From positions 124,001 through 188,000 of the forward strand of contig NZ_BMWD01000008.1 in assembly GCF_014651055.1 (NCBI RefSeq): a stretch of 64,000 nucleotides of DNA. Reading direction: 5' to 3'. The position numbers were made by a program, and so were the translations under genes. The notes beneath the pieces are model-generated. The model saw nothing but the letters and a program-made list of their open reading frames with translations, was not told the origin of the DNA and searched no databases. This stretch comes from Streptomyces fructofermentans (GTDB taxonomy: Bacteria > Actinomycetota > Actinomycetes > Streptomycetales > Streptomycetaceae). Below, in pieces: positions 1 to 11,989 of this stretch; within the stretch, counting starts at the first letter, position 1, and each line of letters begins with the position of its first letter.

Positions 1-190
1 GCCCGGCCAGTCCGGCACGGCGAACCGGAAGGTCGCGGCGTCCGCGGTCTCCCTGCGGACATCGGTGAGCACGGCGCGCTGCCAGGCGGCGGCCGTGCCG
101 TCGCCCACGGCGATCCGGCCGGGCACGGCGAAGCGGGTCGGCGGCGTGAAGGACGCCGAGAGGGTACGGGCCGTCGGGGCCGTGAAGGTG

Positions 191-198
<8 letters not shown>
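1..198 (-). CDS. Ferredoxin-reductase-like FAD/NAD(P) oxidoreductase, N-terminal part (runs off window)
   Basis: Only the first 66 codons are in the window; the gene continues past position 1. From a GTG start the frame contains WQRAVLTDVRRETADAATF, which resembles the opening beta-strand of ferredoxin-NADP reductase-type FAD-binding domains. The start overlaps the stop of the preceding sulfite-oxidase-like gene (GTGACTGA), so the two are probably translationally coupled. The pairing suggests that this protein passes electrons to or from the molybdoprotein. That is inference from context and a short stretch of similarity; the FAD and NAD motifs lie outside the window. Confidence 0.6.
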
Positions 199-796
<598 letters not shown>

Positions 797-988
797 CGGG
801 GTGGAGCCTCCAGGCCGCCCGGGGGCCGCCCTTGATCGTTGCGTACGCCCTCCACGGTACCGGGACCGGCGAGCGCTCCGGGCGCCGGATCATTGCGGGC
901 CCGTGAACACCCGGCCGCCCCGGGAATAGCGCTCCCGCGATCTCCCTTGGCGCCAGTGTCCACCCGCGCGAAGGAGAGTGACGGAGCA

Positions 989-1909
989 ATGCCCGAGGCG
1001 TACGTCTTCACCCGGTACGGAGGCCCCGAGACCGAGGCACTCGTCGACATCGCCAGACCCGTGCCGGGCCCCGGCGAACTCCTGGTCGCCGTGCGCGCGG
1101 CGGGTGTGAACCCGGTCGACTGGAAACAGCGCACCGGCCACCGGCGCCCGGGAGAGGGGCCGCGCGAGCTGCCCGCGGTGTTCGGCAACGAGGTCTCCGG
1201 AGTCGTCGAGGAGGTCGGTGAGGGCGTCACGGGCTTCGCACCCGGGGACGCGGTCTTCGGCAATCCGGTGGCAGGCGGCTACGCCCGGTACGCCCTGCTG
1301 CCCGTGGCGGTGACCGCGCACAAGCCCGCCGGGATCTCCTTCGCGGACGCGGCGGCCCTGCCGGTCGCCGCCGCGACCGCCTACGACGGCGTGCGCCAGC
1401 TCGGCCTGCCGGCTGGGGCGACGGTCCTGGTCACGGGCGCGGGCGGTGGCGTCGGCGTGGCGGCGGTCCAGATCGCCCGCGGCCAGGGGCTGCGTGTCGT
1501 CGGCGTCGCGAGTGCGGGCAAGAAGGACCTCGTCGAGGCGCTGGGGGCCGAGCACGTACTGTCGGGGCCGGACTTCGCGGCGGGTGTGCGGGCCCTGGCT
1601 CCGGACGGGGTCGACGCGGTCTACGACCTCGTGGGCGGTGACGTCCTGGAGGCCGCGGCGCCGCTCGTGGCGGACCGGACGAAGCTGATCAGCGCGGGCG
1701 GCAAGGACCTCGTCGTCGGGCTGGGCGGCTCGCCCGTCGTACGCGCCAGGACCGCAGCCGTGCTGGACGAGGTGGCCCGCCTCGTCGTCGACGGCGGGCT
1801 GGACCCGCTGGTCACCGCGACCTTCCCGCTCGAACGGGCCGCCGAGGCGCTGCGTACCGTCGAGGACGGCCATGCGCGGGGCAAGGTCGTGATCGAGGTC
1901 TCCGCATGA
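989..1909 (+). CDS. NADP-dependent quinone-type oxidoreductase (MDR superfamily, zinc-free)
   Basis: A 306-residue medium-chain dehydrogenase/reductase of the quinone oxidoreductase subgroup. An N-terminal GroES-like domain contains NPVDWKQRTG. The Rossmann motif VTGAGGGVGVAAVQ (about residue 148) binds the nucleotide. Cys ligands of zinc alcohol dehydrogenases are absent, and a C-terminal GKVVIEV strand closes the fold. The ATG at 989 is preferred over upstream in-frame codons because AAGGAG lies 12 nt upstream. The stop overlaps the next start (ATGA), so it is cotranscribed with the acetyltransferase. Reduction of quinones or enones is expected for the family; the substrate is unknown. Confidence 0.88.
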   Translation: MPEAYVFTRYGGPETEALVDIARPVPGPGELLVAVRAAGVNPVDWKQRTGHRRPGEGPRELPAVFGNEVSGVVEEVGEGVTGFAPGDAVFGNPVAGGYARYALLPVAVTAHKPAGISFADAAALPVAAATAYDGVRQLGLPAGATVLVTGAGGGVGVAAVQIARGQGLRVVGVASAGKKDLVEALGAEHVLSGPDFAAGVRALAPDGVDAVYDLVGGDVLEAAAPLVADRTKLISAGGKDLVVGLGGSPVVRARTAAVLDEVARLVVDGGLDPLVTATFPLERAAEALRTVEDGHARGKVVIEVSA

Positions 1910-2646
1910 GTACCCCGACCCCGCGCCACCCGCTGGACCGGCCCGCGTTCGCCGCGCTGACCGGGCCGCACGCCCGTTTCGCCGAGCGCCGAGGCCGGGT
2001 GCTGCGCTACCCGGTGGACGTCTCGCCCTGGCTGGCCCTGCCCGACGACCCGGGGCCCGCCGACTGGGCCGACGTCGCCGCCCTGGCGGGCCCCGGCCAG
2101 GAGATCGCCCTGCCCGGCTTCCGCGGCGCGGTCCCCGACGGCTGGGAGGTGACCTTCAGCGTGGACGGCGTGCAACTCGTGCACTACGGCGACGACGGCG
2201 ACGGGCCGGCCGCCGCGCCGGACCCGGAGGCCGTGCGGCTCGGCCCCGCCGACGTGCCGGAGATGCTCGACCTGGTCGAACGCACCCGGCCGGGCCCCTT
2301 CCTGCCCCGCACGATCGAACTCGGCACGTACCTGGGCATCCGGCGGGGCGGCGCCCTCGTCGCCATGGCGGGGGAGCGGCTGCGTCCGCCGGGCTTCACC
2401 GAGATCAGCGCCGTCTGCACCGACCCCGGCTTCCGCGGCGAGGGGCTGGCCACCCGGCTGATCCTGGCGGTGGCGTTCGGCATCCGGGAGCGGGGCGAGA
2501 CCCCGTTCCTGCACACCGGCGCCGGCAACACGGGTGCCATCAGGCTCTACGAGTCGTTGGGCTTCCGCCTCCGGCTCAGGACGCGGTTCCTGTCGGCCAG
2601 GGTGCCCGAGCGGCTGGGCGACGGGCGCCCGGTGGGGGTGGGGTAG
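1906..2646 (+). CDS. GNAT-family N-acetyltransferase
   Basis: A 246-residue protein. The C-terminal half (about residues 105-235) is a GNAT fold with the acetyl-CoA pyrophosphate loop in CTDPGFRGEGLATRLIL and the late signature NTGAIRLYESLGF. The N-terminal 100 residues, containing WLALPDDPGPADWADVAAL, are an extension found in FR47-like members. The ATG overlaps the upstream stop by 4 nt, so translation is probably coupled to the oxidoreductase. The acceptor substrate cannot be inferred. Confidence 0.9.
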   Translation: MSTPTPRHPLDRPAFAALTGPHARFAERRGRVLRYPVDVSPWLALPDDPGPADWADVAALAGPGQEIALPGFRGAVPDGWEVTFSVDGVQLVHYGDDGDGPAAAPDPEAVRLGPADVPEMLDLVERTRPGPFLPRTIELGTYLGIRRGGALVAMAGERLRPPGFTEISAVCTDPGFRGEGLATRLILAVAFGIRERGETPFLHTGAGNTGAIRLYESLGFRLRLRTRFLSARVPERLGDGRPVGVG

Positions 2647-2828
2647 CGGCGACGGGGTCCGGGGTGCCGGCAAAGGGGCGGCGCGGGGGCCGCCGGCCGG
2701 CACGGGGCGGCCGGGGCGGGGGCCTCGGGGGGTCCTCTCCGCGGCGCACTCACCCTTCGGGCAGTCCGTGCGGACGGGCCGGCGTCCGCGCGAACGGGCT
2801 GGTCGGATCGGCAGTCCGCGCGGCCGGC

Positions 2829-2864
2829 CGGACGGGCTGGTCGTGCCGGACGGGCTGGTCGTGA
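2829..2864 (+). repeat. 18-bp tandem direct repeat, two copies
   Basis: CGGACGGGCTGGTCGTG followed by C or A occurs twice in tandem, with a degraded third partial copy to about 2878. It lies in non-coding sequence after the acetyltransferase gene. No function is apparent. Confidence 0.7.
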
Positions 2865-3073
2865 CGGACGGACGGGTCCTGACGGTCGTGTCGATCGGTG
2901 GCCGCGGGGCGGTGGAGGCAGGCTTCCGCATGCCGACTCCCGCACGCCGGCATCAGGGCGCCCACTGCCGACCGAGGGACGTCTCCGCCGCGTCGGAGCG
3001 GCCGGTCGGGTCGGGGGCAGGGGCCTGCTTCGGGTCGGCCGCGTTCACGGGGCGCCTCCCGGTCGGGGTCCAT

Positions 3074-3094
3074 ATGGTTGCATGCTGCAACTAT
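3074..3094. promoter_or_regulatory. Operator-like palindrome GTTGCA-TGC-TGCAAC
   Basis: A perfect 6-3-6 inverted repeat (3077-3091) is flanked by AT on both sides with one mismatch, giving a near-palindrome of 21 bp. Such sites are typical of MarR-type dimeric regulators (family knowledge). No regulator gene lies beside it; the nearest gene is the methyltransferase starting at 3360. Confidence 0.55.
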
Positions 3095-3359
3095 GCGGGA
3101 GGGTGTGCGATCGGGCCCTCCGGGGGTGCCGTGCCGCCCGGCCCGGGGGCGCCGTGCGGGTCGGTACGGAAGGCGCCGCCCACCGCCGCCCCGCCGTGTA
3201 ATGTTGCCGTCCGGCTGCGGACCGCCCCAGCCGTCGGACGGACCGAGGAGGTGAGCCCCATCACCGCTGTGTCAGCTCGGGTGCTCTCCCCTCAGGACCT
3301 CACCGGCGTCAGGTGACCCAGAGAGCGCCCTTCGGCTTCCCGAAAGGCTCTCGGCTCCC

Positions 3360-4130
3360 ATGCCACCCTCCTTCGACCAGGTCGTCACCACCCTCCGCTC
3401 CGCCGGCTGCGTCTTCGCCGAGGACGAGGCGGCACTGATCCTCTCCACGGCCCGCACCCCTGCCGAACTCACCGCCATGGTGGACCGCCGGGCGGACGGC
3501 CTCCCCCTCGAACACGTCCTGGGATGGGCGGAGTTCAGCGGTCTGCGGATCGCTGTGGACCCGGGCGTGTTCGTGCCCCGCCGCCGCACCGAGTTCCTCG
3601 TCCGGCAGGCCCTCGCGCTCTCCCGCCCGACGCCCGTCGTCGTGGACCTGTGCTGCGGCTCGGGCGCGGTCGGCGTCGCCCTCGCCGCCGCACTGCCCGG
3701 GGCCGAACTGCACGCCGCCGACATCGATCCGGCCGCGGTGCGCTGTGCGGTCCGGAACGTCGGCGGGGTCGGCACGGTCCACGAGGGCGACCTCTTCGGA
3801 CCGCTGCCGCCCGTGCTGCGCGGCCGCGTCGGCCTCCTGGCGGCCAACGTGCCGTACGTGCCGACCGACGAGGTCGGGCTGCTGCCCCCGGAGGCGCGCG
3901 TGCACGAGCCCCTGGTCGCTCTCGACGGGGGAGGGGACGGTCTCGACATCCTGCGCCGGGTCGGCGCGGAGGCCCCCGACTGGCTGGCACCCGGCGGCAG
4001 CCTCCTCGTCGAGACGAGCGAACGTCAGGCGGACCGGGCCGTCGAGGCCTTCACGAACGCCGGCCTGACCGCCCGGCTCGCGGTGTCGGAGGACCTGCAC
4101 GCGCATGTCGTCATCGGCACGAGGAGGTAG
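3360..4130 (+). CDS. Putative protein-(glutamine-N5) methyltransferase, HemK/PrmC-like
   Basis: A 256-residue class I SAM-dependent methyltransferase of the HemK/PrmC family. The SAM motif I is VVDLCCGSGAVG (about residues 93-104), with acidic ADID (about 120-123). An N-terminal helical domain includes VPRRRTEFLV. The diagnostic NPPY tetrapeptide that holds the target glutamine amide is NVPY here (163-166), as in a divergent actinobacterial subfamily. It is therefore unlikely to be the main release-factor methylase. GAAAGG lies about 12 nt before the ATG. No operon partner is evident. Confidence 0.85.
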   Translation: MPPSFDQVVTTLRSAGCVFAEDEAALILSTARTPAELTAMVDRRADGLPLEHVLGWAEFSGLRIAVDPGVFVPRRRTEFLVRQALALSRPTPVVVDLCCGSGAVGVALAAALPGAELHAADIDPAAVRCAVRNVGGVGTVHEGDLFGPLPPVLRGRVGLLAANVPYVPTDEVGLLPPEARVHEPLVALDGGGDGLDILRRVGAEAPDWLAPGGSLLVETSERQADRAVEAFTNAGLTARLAVSEDLHAHVVIGTRR

Positions 4131-4147
4131 GTCCGGGTCCCGCTTGA

Positions 4148-7114
<2,967 letters not shown>

Positions 7115-7225
7115 GCGCACGGCCGCCGCTCCGGGGCGCGGCACGCACGACCGTGGTGCCCTTGGGGCGCGGCGCGTGCGTCCGGGCCCGCCGCCGGCCT
7201 TCGCCGACGCTCCTAGGATGACTCC

Positions 7226-7780
7226 ATGTCACTCCCGCACGCGATCCTGACCGCACTGGTGGAGAAGCCGTCGTCGGGCCTCGAACTGACCCGCCGCTTC
7301 GACAGGTCGATCGGCTACTTCTGGTCGGCCACGCATCAGCAGATCTATCGCGAGCTGGGGAAACTGGAGGCCGAGGGGTACATCAGGGCCCTGGTGGCGG
7401 ATCAGCCGACGCGCGGGCAGAAGAAGCGCTACGAGGTGCTGTCCGAGGGGCGGGCCGAGCTGGCCCGCTGGACGGCCGCGCCGCAGGACCCGAAGCCCAT
7501 GCGCGACACGATGCTGCTGCGGCTGCGGGCCGCCGCGGTGGTGGGCACCGAGGGCATCGAGGCGGATCTCCGACGCCACCTCGACCTGCACACACGGCAG
7601 TTGGCGGAGTACGAGGCGATCCAGGAGCGGGACTTCCCACCGGGCAAGGACGCTCCCCAGGACCGGTTGCAGCACCTCGTGCTGCGGGCGGGCATCGACC
7701 TGGAGACCTTCTGGACGCGCTGGCTGACCCACGCCCTGGAGGAACTGGGGCGGCTTCCCGCCGGGGGCGGAGCCAACTGA
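7226..7780 (+). CDS. PadR-family transcriptional regulator
   Basis: A 184-residue PadR protein. The N-terminal winged helix includes HAILTALVEKPSSGLELTRRFD, FWSATHQQIYRELGKLEAEGYI and KRYEVLSEGRAEL. The C-terminal four-helix PadR-C segment (about 95-175) mediates dimerisation in the family. A TAGGAT-like -10 lies about 10 nt upstream, so the transcript may have a very short leader. Its position 111 nt after the FadH-like gene suggests that it controls that gene through the palindrome at 5029, and possibly itself. PadR proteins are usually repressors released by small aromatic ligands. Confidence 0.92.
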   Translation: MSLPHAILTALVEKPSSGLELTRRFDRSIGYFWSATHQQIYRELGKLEAEGYIRALVADQPTRGQKKRYEVLSEGRAELARWTAAPQDPKPMRDTMLLRLRAAAVVGTEGIEADLRRHLDLHTRQLAEYEAIQERDFPPGKDAPQDRLQHLVLRAGIDLETFWTRWLTHALEELGRLPAGGGAN

Positions 7781-7913
7781 CCCGCGGCACAGGCGCGGAG
7801 CCGGTACCGGAAGCCGGGTGCCGGTCGTGGTGGCCGGCACCCGGACCGGACCCGGGTGCCGGACCGCCGACGCGGTCGAGGGCGGTGCGGCTCACCGCCG
7901 GTGCCGGGGCGGC

Positions 7914-8495
7914 TCAGAGCCGGTGCGGCTTGGAGCGCCGGCGCAGTACCCAGACGGCGGCACCGAGGCCCGAGACGACGAGCACTCCGCCCACCGCGTA
8001 GGTGACGGTCGTGTAGTCCCTCGTACCGCCGCCCACGCCGCCCATCACCCCGCGCGACGGCGACGACGACGGTGTCGGTGTCGGTGTCGGAGTGGGCGTC
8101 CGCGACGCCGTCGCGGAGATCGTGGGCGAGGAGACGGGGGAGACGGTGACCGCCTGGGTGCCCGCCGTCGTGCCGTCGGCGCACACCACCACGACGGTGT
8201 AGGTCCCCGTGGTGACGTTCGACCAGGCCGCGGACTGGCTGGTGCTGGTGCCGGACAGGGTCGCCTGGCGGCCCTGGGAGAAGTTCGCCTGACCGCTGGA
8301 GAGCAGCGAGGCACTGCCCATCGACCCGCTGGACCGGGTGACGCACGACGTGGTGGTCACCTGAACCGTCGACCCGCTGGTGGTCACGTCGATCGCCGTC
8401 GGGGCCGCGAGTGCCTCCCCGGTGGTCAGGGCCAGCGGCAGCGCGGCGGCCGCCACGGTCAGGCCGGAGCGGACGAGCATCCGAGTAGTACGCAT
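7914..8495 (-). CDS. Secreted cell-surface protein with C-terminal membrane anchor, function unknown
   Basis: About 193 residues from the ATG at 8495, chosen over an in-frame ATG at 8516 because GGAGGG precedes it at the right distance. A signal peptide (MRTTRMLVRSGLTVAAAALPLALTT...) is followed by a Ser/Thr-rich domain with two cysteines, a TPTPTPTPTP linker, a transmembrane helix (VGGVLVVSGLGAAVWVL) and an RRRSKPHRL tail. This is the layout of small actinobacterial surface proteins held in the membrane. There is no LPXTG motif, so it is not a sortase substrate. No enzymatic domain is recognisable. Confidence 0.75.
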   Translation of the reverse strand: MRTTRMLVRSGLTVAAAALPLALTTGEALAAPTAIDVTTSGSTVQVTTTSCVTRSSGSMGSASLLSSGQANFSQGRQATLSGTSTSQSAAWSNVTTGTYTVVVVCADGTTAGTQAVTVSPVSSPTISATASRTPTPTPTPTPSSSPSRGVMGGVGGGTRDYTTVTYAVGGVLVVSGLGAAVWVLRRRSKPHRL

Positions 8496-8703
8496 ATGAC
8501 TGCCCTCCGGCGGCACGGTTGGCGGTACATCCCATGAGCCGCCGAGGGTTGGGAACGCCCGTGCTGCCTTCGGACCGAGCCAACGCGACGATCACCGGTT
8601 CCGCATGCGGGCCGGGACCGGGCAGGTGAAGAATTCCATCGTCCGGGCGATGTCGGGTGGCATCGCGGGCGACGCGCCGACCGCGGCGCGGGGCCGACCG
8701 CTG

Positions 8704-9642
8704 TCACCAGGTGCGACCCGCCGCCAGGAGCCGTTCCGCGACGAGCGAGACGTGCGGGTTGTCGGCGGCGCCGGGGCGCCGGGCGAGGTGGACCGTGTTG
8801 ATCGGCGGGTCCTCCGGCACCAGCAGGGGCACCACGGCGCCCGAGGCCAGCTCGTCCAGGCACAGGTAGCGGGGGAGCACGGACATGCCCGCGCCCGCGA
8901 CCACGGCCGCCAGGACGCCGCGCAGATCCGGCACGGTGATGGCGGCCCGACCGGTCAGCCGTACCCCGAACACGTGCCGCCAGTAGCGCCGGGCGATGGG
9001 CAGGTCCTCCGCGTACGTCACCATCGGAACCCCGTGCAGCGCGGCGGGCCCCTCGGCGGCGACCCGGTCGGGACCGATCCGCGCGGCCCACTCGGGCCCC
9101 GCCACGAGGACGAACTCCTCGTCGGCCAGCGGCACGGCGCGGAGTGTGCGGCCGCGCGGCCGTGACGTGGAGACGACCAGGTCGAAGTGCCCGCCCCGCA
9201 GCCCCTCCAGGAGCCCGTCCGTCAGCCCTGTCGTCATCCGCAGCCGCACCCCCTGGCCGGTCAGCGGGGCGAGAGCGGGCAGTACGCGGGTGCACAGCAG
9301 CTCCGCGGGTCCCGCCACGTGCACGGGGTCGGCCACCACGTCCGCCCCGAACCCGCCCCGGTCCGTGACGGCGGCGAGTGTGTCCAGCGGCGCCGAGACC
9401 CGCGCGGCCAGTTCCTCCGCCACCGGGGTGGAGACCACTCCGCGCGGGACGCGCTCGAACAGCTCCCGCCCGAGCCGGTCCTCCAGCGACCGGATCTGCG
9501 TGGTGACCGTGGGCTGCGACAGGCCGAGCATCCGTGCCGCCGCCGTGAAAGAGCCCGCCCGGTGCACCGCGAGAAAGGTCCGGAGCAGTGACAGATCGAG
9601 CGGCGCGGCGGACGGAGTGCCATCGGAATCCCTATGGGGCAT
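8704..9642 (-). CDS. LysR-family transcriptional regulator
   Basis: A 312-residue LysR-type regulator. The N-terminal winged helix is LLRTFLAVHRAGSFTAAARM followed by LSQPTVTTQIRSLEDRLGRELFER. The effector-binding domain runs from about residue 95 to 300 (DPVHVAGPAELLC, FDLVVSTSRPRGR). It ends without an obvious adjacent target gene: neighbours on both sides are secreted proteins on the same strand. A divergent target is not present within 200 nt either. Its ligand and targets cannot be inferred. Confidence 0.93.
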   Translation of the reverse strand: MPHRDSDGTPSAAPLDLSLLRTFLAVHRAGSFTAAARMLGLSQPTVTTQIRSLEDRLGRELFERVPRGVVSTPVAEELAARVSAPLDTLAAVTDRGGFGADVVADPVHVAGPAELLCTRVLPALAPLTGQGVRLRMTTGLTDGLLEGLRGGHFDLVVSTSRPRGRTLRAVPLADEEFVLVAGPEWAARIGPDRVAAEGPAALHGVPMVTYAEDLPIARRYWRHVFGVRLTGRAAITVPDLRGVLAAVVAGAGMSVLPRYLCLDELASGAVVPLLVPEDPPINTVHLARRPGAADNPHVSLVAERLLAAGRTW

Positions 9643-9853
9643 GCGCCGAATCCTAGGTTCCGCCTATGTGCGCCGCCTCCACGGGGTGCCTAGCCGAGTG
9701 TTCCGGGACCGCGCCGGCCGACGGCTCGTCACACCTGGCGAGGCCCGTCCTCACGGCCCCGCCGCGCCCCTGGGACCCCACCGGTCCCACGGCCCCGCCG
9801 CCCCCGAGCGCCTCCCCGCCTGTCCCTTCACCGCCGCGCCGGGCGCCCCGCCC

Positions 9854-10849
9854 TCACCGCCCCGCCCCCCCCGTGGTCACGGTCCGCTCCGCGGAGAAGG
9901 CGCCCCAGGTCCCGTCCGGCAGCTTCGCCCGGATCCGCACCCGCTGGGTCACCCCGGCCTCGCGGCCCACGTAGAAGCTGTAGGTGGCCCTCCCGCGCGG
10001 CGGGTCGGCGCCCCAGACGAGGGCCGTGGCGGGCTGCCGGTCCAGCTGGATCTGGTACTCCGTGATGACGCCGTCCGCCTCCGGAGGGTCCCAGGCGAGA
10101 TCGAGGTAGTACGCCCCGTCGGCGCGGTGGGCCGACGCCTCGAACCCGGTCGGTGCCATCCCGGCGCCCCCGCCCGGCCCGTCGGCGGAGCCCGCGGTGG
10201 TGACCCGGACGGCCCCGCTGGCGGGAGAGACGTTGTCCGCCGCGTCCCGAGCCCGGACGGTGAAGGAGTAGCGGGTGCCCGCCCGCAGCCCCGTGACGAC
10301 GGTCGCGGTCTGCGCGCCGCCGACACTGTGGATCTTCGTGGTGCCCTGGTACACGTCGTACGAGGACACGCCCCGGTCGTCCGTCGAGGCGTTCCAGGAC
10401 AACTGCGCGGCACGGCTGCCCACCGCCCTGCCGCTCGGCCGCCCGGGGCGGCTCGGCGCCCGGTCGTCCGCCGGGGCGGCGGCGGGCGTCGTCGCGCGGA
10501 CGCGCGCGCTGGAGGGCCCGAGCCTCCCGTCGGCGGCCCGGGCCCGCACGGAGAAGGTGTAGGGGGTCGACGGGCTGAGCCTGGTCACGTCGACCATGTA
10601 CTCGGAGCCCGGCACCTCCTTCACCTTGGTGGCGCCCCGGTACACCTCGTAGCGGTCGATCTCGGGAGCCCCGGCCGCCCGGTTCCACATGACGTGCACG
10701 CTGGTCGCGCTGCCGGCCGCCGCGGTGACGCCCGCCGGGGCCGCGGGCAGGGGGCCGCCACCACCGGTGTCCGGGCCGGTCCAGCCGCAGGACGCCGTCA
10801 GGAGCAGCGCGCCGCAGACGGCGACGGCTCGCAGGGGTACGCGTCGCAC
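9854..10849 (-). CDS. Fibronectin type III repeat lipoprotein
   Basis: 331 residues. A signal peptide ends at LLLTASC (Cys21), a slightly atypical lipobox. Three fibronectin type III-like domains follow: about 37-120, 135-218 and 228-325. Each shows the family pattern of W, Y-x-V-Y and Y-x-F-x-V-R-A. No catalytic domain is present. FnIII domains commonly accompany Streptomyces chitinases and other glycan hydrolases. The promoter carries a DasR-type palindrome (10872-10887) and a chitosanase gene lies divergently beyond, so a role in binding amino-sugar polymers is plausible but unproven. Confidence 0.85.
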   Translation of the reverse strand: MRRVPLRAVAVCGALLLTASCGWTGPDTGGGGPLPAAPAGVTAAAGSATSVHVMWNRAAGAPEIDRYEVYRGATKVKEVPGSEYMVDVTRLSPSTPYTFSVRARAADGRLGPSSARVRATTPAAAPADDRAPSRPGRPSGRAVGSRAAQLSWNASTDDRGVSSYDVYQGTTKIHSVGGAQTATVVTGLRAGTRYSFTVRARDAADNVSPASGAVRVTTAGSADGPGGGAGMAPTGFEASAHRADGAYYLDLAWDPPEADGVITEYQIQLDRQPATALVWGADPPRGRATYSFYVGREAGVTQRVRIRAKLPDGTWGAFSAERTVTTGGAGR

Positions 10850-10871
10850 AGTGCTGCCCTCCCACGACGGG

Positions 10872-10887
10872 ATTGGTCCGGACCAAT
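10872..10887. promoter_or_regulatory. Perfect palindrome ATTGGTCCGGACCAAT, DasR-type (dre-like) site
   Basis: This exact 16-bp palindrome ends 22 nt before the start of the FnIII lipoprotein gene. The DasR responsive element in Streptomyces is close to ACTGGTCTAGACCAGT; the core TGGTC-N2-GACCA is conserved here. DasR represses chitin and N-acetylglucosamine genes. Regulation of the lipoprotein, and perhaps of the chitosanase 320 nt away, is inference. Confidence 0.6.
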
Positions 10888-11209
10888 ATGGGGCCGCCGG
10901 TGGGTCCGCATCAAGAGGGCCGTCGTTCGCGACATCCGCCGAACGTTACGTATGCTGATCCTCTTCGCGGCCGAACTCCGCGCTCAACTTGGGGAGTTCG
11001 CGCCGACGGTGCGGACCGCTGTCGTCGCTGATCCCGCGCCGGCGAGGGCGGCCGGGCGGCCGGTGTCGGTCACGACCCCGCCGCCCGGCCCCCGACGGGA
11101 CGTCACCGGGCGTGCACCGTACGGCCCCCCAAGGGTGGCCGTGCCCTGGAACCCCCACCAGATTGGGCCGAGTGTCCGTCAGTGCCCGCCCAGGAGAGGG
11201 TTCCCAATC

Positions 11210-11926
11210 GTGCGCCTCAAGTCGCTGATGGTGGCCGCGGCCGGTGTGGCCCTGCTGGCCCCCACCACGCCGTCCGCCGTGCCGTCCGCGGCGCCGCAGC
11301 CCGCCGCCGGACCGCCGGGGCAGGCCGTGCGCGCGCCGGGCGGGAACGTGCGGGCGGCGGATCTGCTGGCGGCCGTCCGCGACTGCGAGCCCGTCTCGCG
11401 CGGCCGGTTCCGCAGCGACGACGGGACCTCCGCGGTCATTCCGGTCTGCGGCACGCGCGGCGCCGTCTTCTGGACCGCCGACATGGACATCGACTGCGAC
11501 GGCCGGCCGGGCCGCCGCTGCAACGAGGAGACCGACCCGCTCTTCTCCGACGCCACCGCCTACACGCAGTCGGACGGCCGCTACCTGGATTCCGAGCGGC
11601 TGCCCTACGTGGTCGTACCCGCCGCGAGCGACCTCTGGAACCACCGCGAGCACGGAATCGGCGGTGGCACGGTCGCCGCGGTGATCCACCGGAACCGCGT
11701 GCAGTACGCGGTCGTCGGCGACGTCGGCCCCGAGGACATCATCGGTGAGGCGTCGTACGCCACCGCCGAGTCGCTCGGCATCCGGCCCGACCCGCGGGGC
11801 GGCGGTACCGCCTCGGGCGTCACCTACATCCTGTTCAAGGACTCGGAGATCTCGCCGATCGAGGACCACGCCGCGGCCGTCGCCCGGGGTGAACGGCTCG
11901 CCCGGAAGTTCCTCGGACGCGGCTGA
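11210..11926 (+). CDS. Secreted chitosanase, glycoside hydrolase family 75
   Basis: 238 residues from a GTG preceded by AGGAGAGGG. A signal peptide (MVAAAGVALLAPTTPSA) is followed by a GH75-type catalytic domain. Family hallmarks are FWTADMDIDCDGRPG (about residue 85), DPLFSDATAYTQSDG, LDSERLPYVVVP, AVVGDVGPEDIIGEAS and GVTYILFKDSEI. Asp and Glu residues in the DMDIDCDG and GDVGPEDIIGE segments are the expected catalytic and structural acids. The enzyme should hydrolyse chitosan outside the cell. A DasR-type palindrome lies in the upstream intergenic region. Confidence 0.9.
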   Translation: MRLKSLMVAAAGVALLAPTTPSAVPSAAPQPAAGPPGQAVRAPGGNVRAADLLAAVRDCEPVSRGRFRSDDGTSAVIPVCGTRGAVFWTADMDIDCDGRPGRRCNEETDPLFSDATAYTQSDGRYLDSERLPYVVVPAASDLWNHREHGIGGGTVAAVIHRNRVQYAVVGDVGPEDIIGEASYATAESLGIRPDPRGGGTASGVTYILFKDSEISPIEDHAAAVARGERLARKFLGRG

Positions 11927-11989
11927 CCGGTGCCGTGCCATCGGCCGGTGGCACGGCACCACCGCAACCACGTTCCTGCGGACCGCGGT

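Larger units (their letters stand above)
2647..3359. other. 713-nt gene-poor intergenic region
   Basis: No reading frame here has convincing coding signals; the long frames are G+C artefacts. The region holds an 18-bp direct repeat (2829-2864), an operator-like palindrome (3074-3094) and a possible short leader frame, GTG at 3252 to TGA at 3316 (21 codons). The leader's Shine-Dalgarno GAGGAG abuts the GTG, which makes its translation doubtful. A deleted regulator gene could have left this layout. Confidence 0.5.

Noticed and set aside
2534..3316. Plus-strand 260-codon frame after the acetyltransferase gene
   Set aside because: Composition is Arg, Gly and Pro-rich with no domain and it begins inside the acetyltransferase gene.
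3252..3316. Short leader peptide frame (21 codons) before the methyltransferase
   Set aside because: GAGGAG directly abuts the GTG, which is too close for normal initiation; kept only as a remark.
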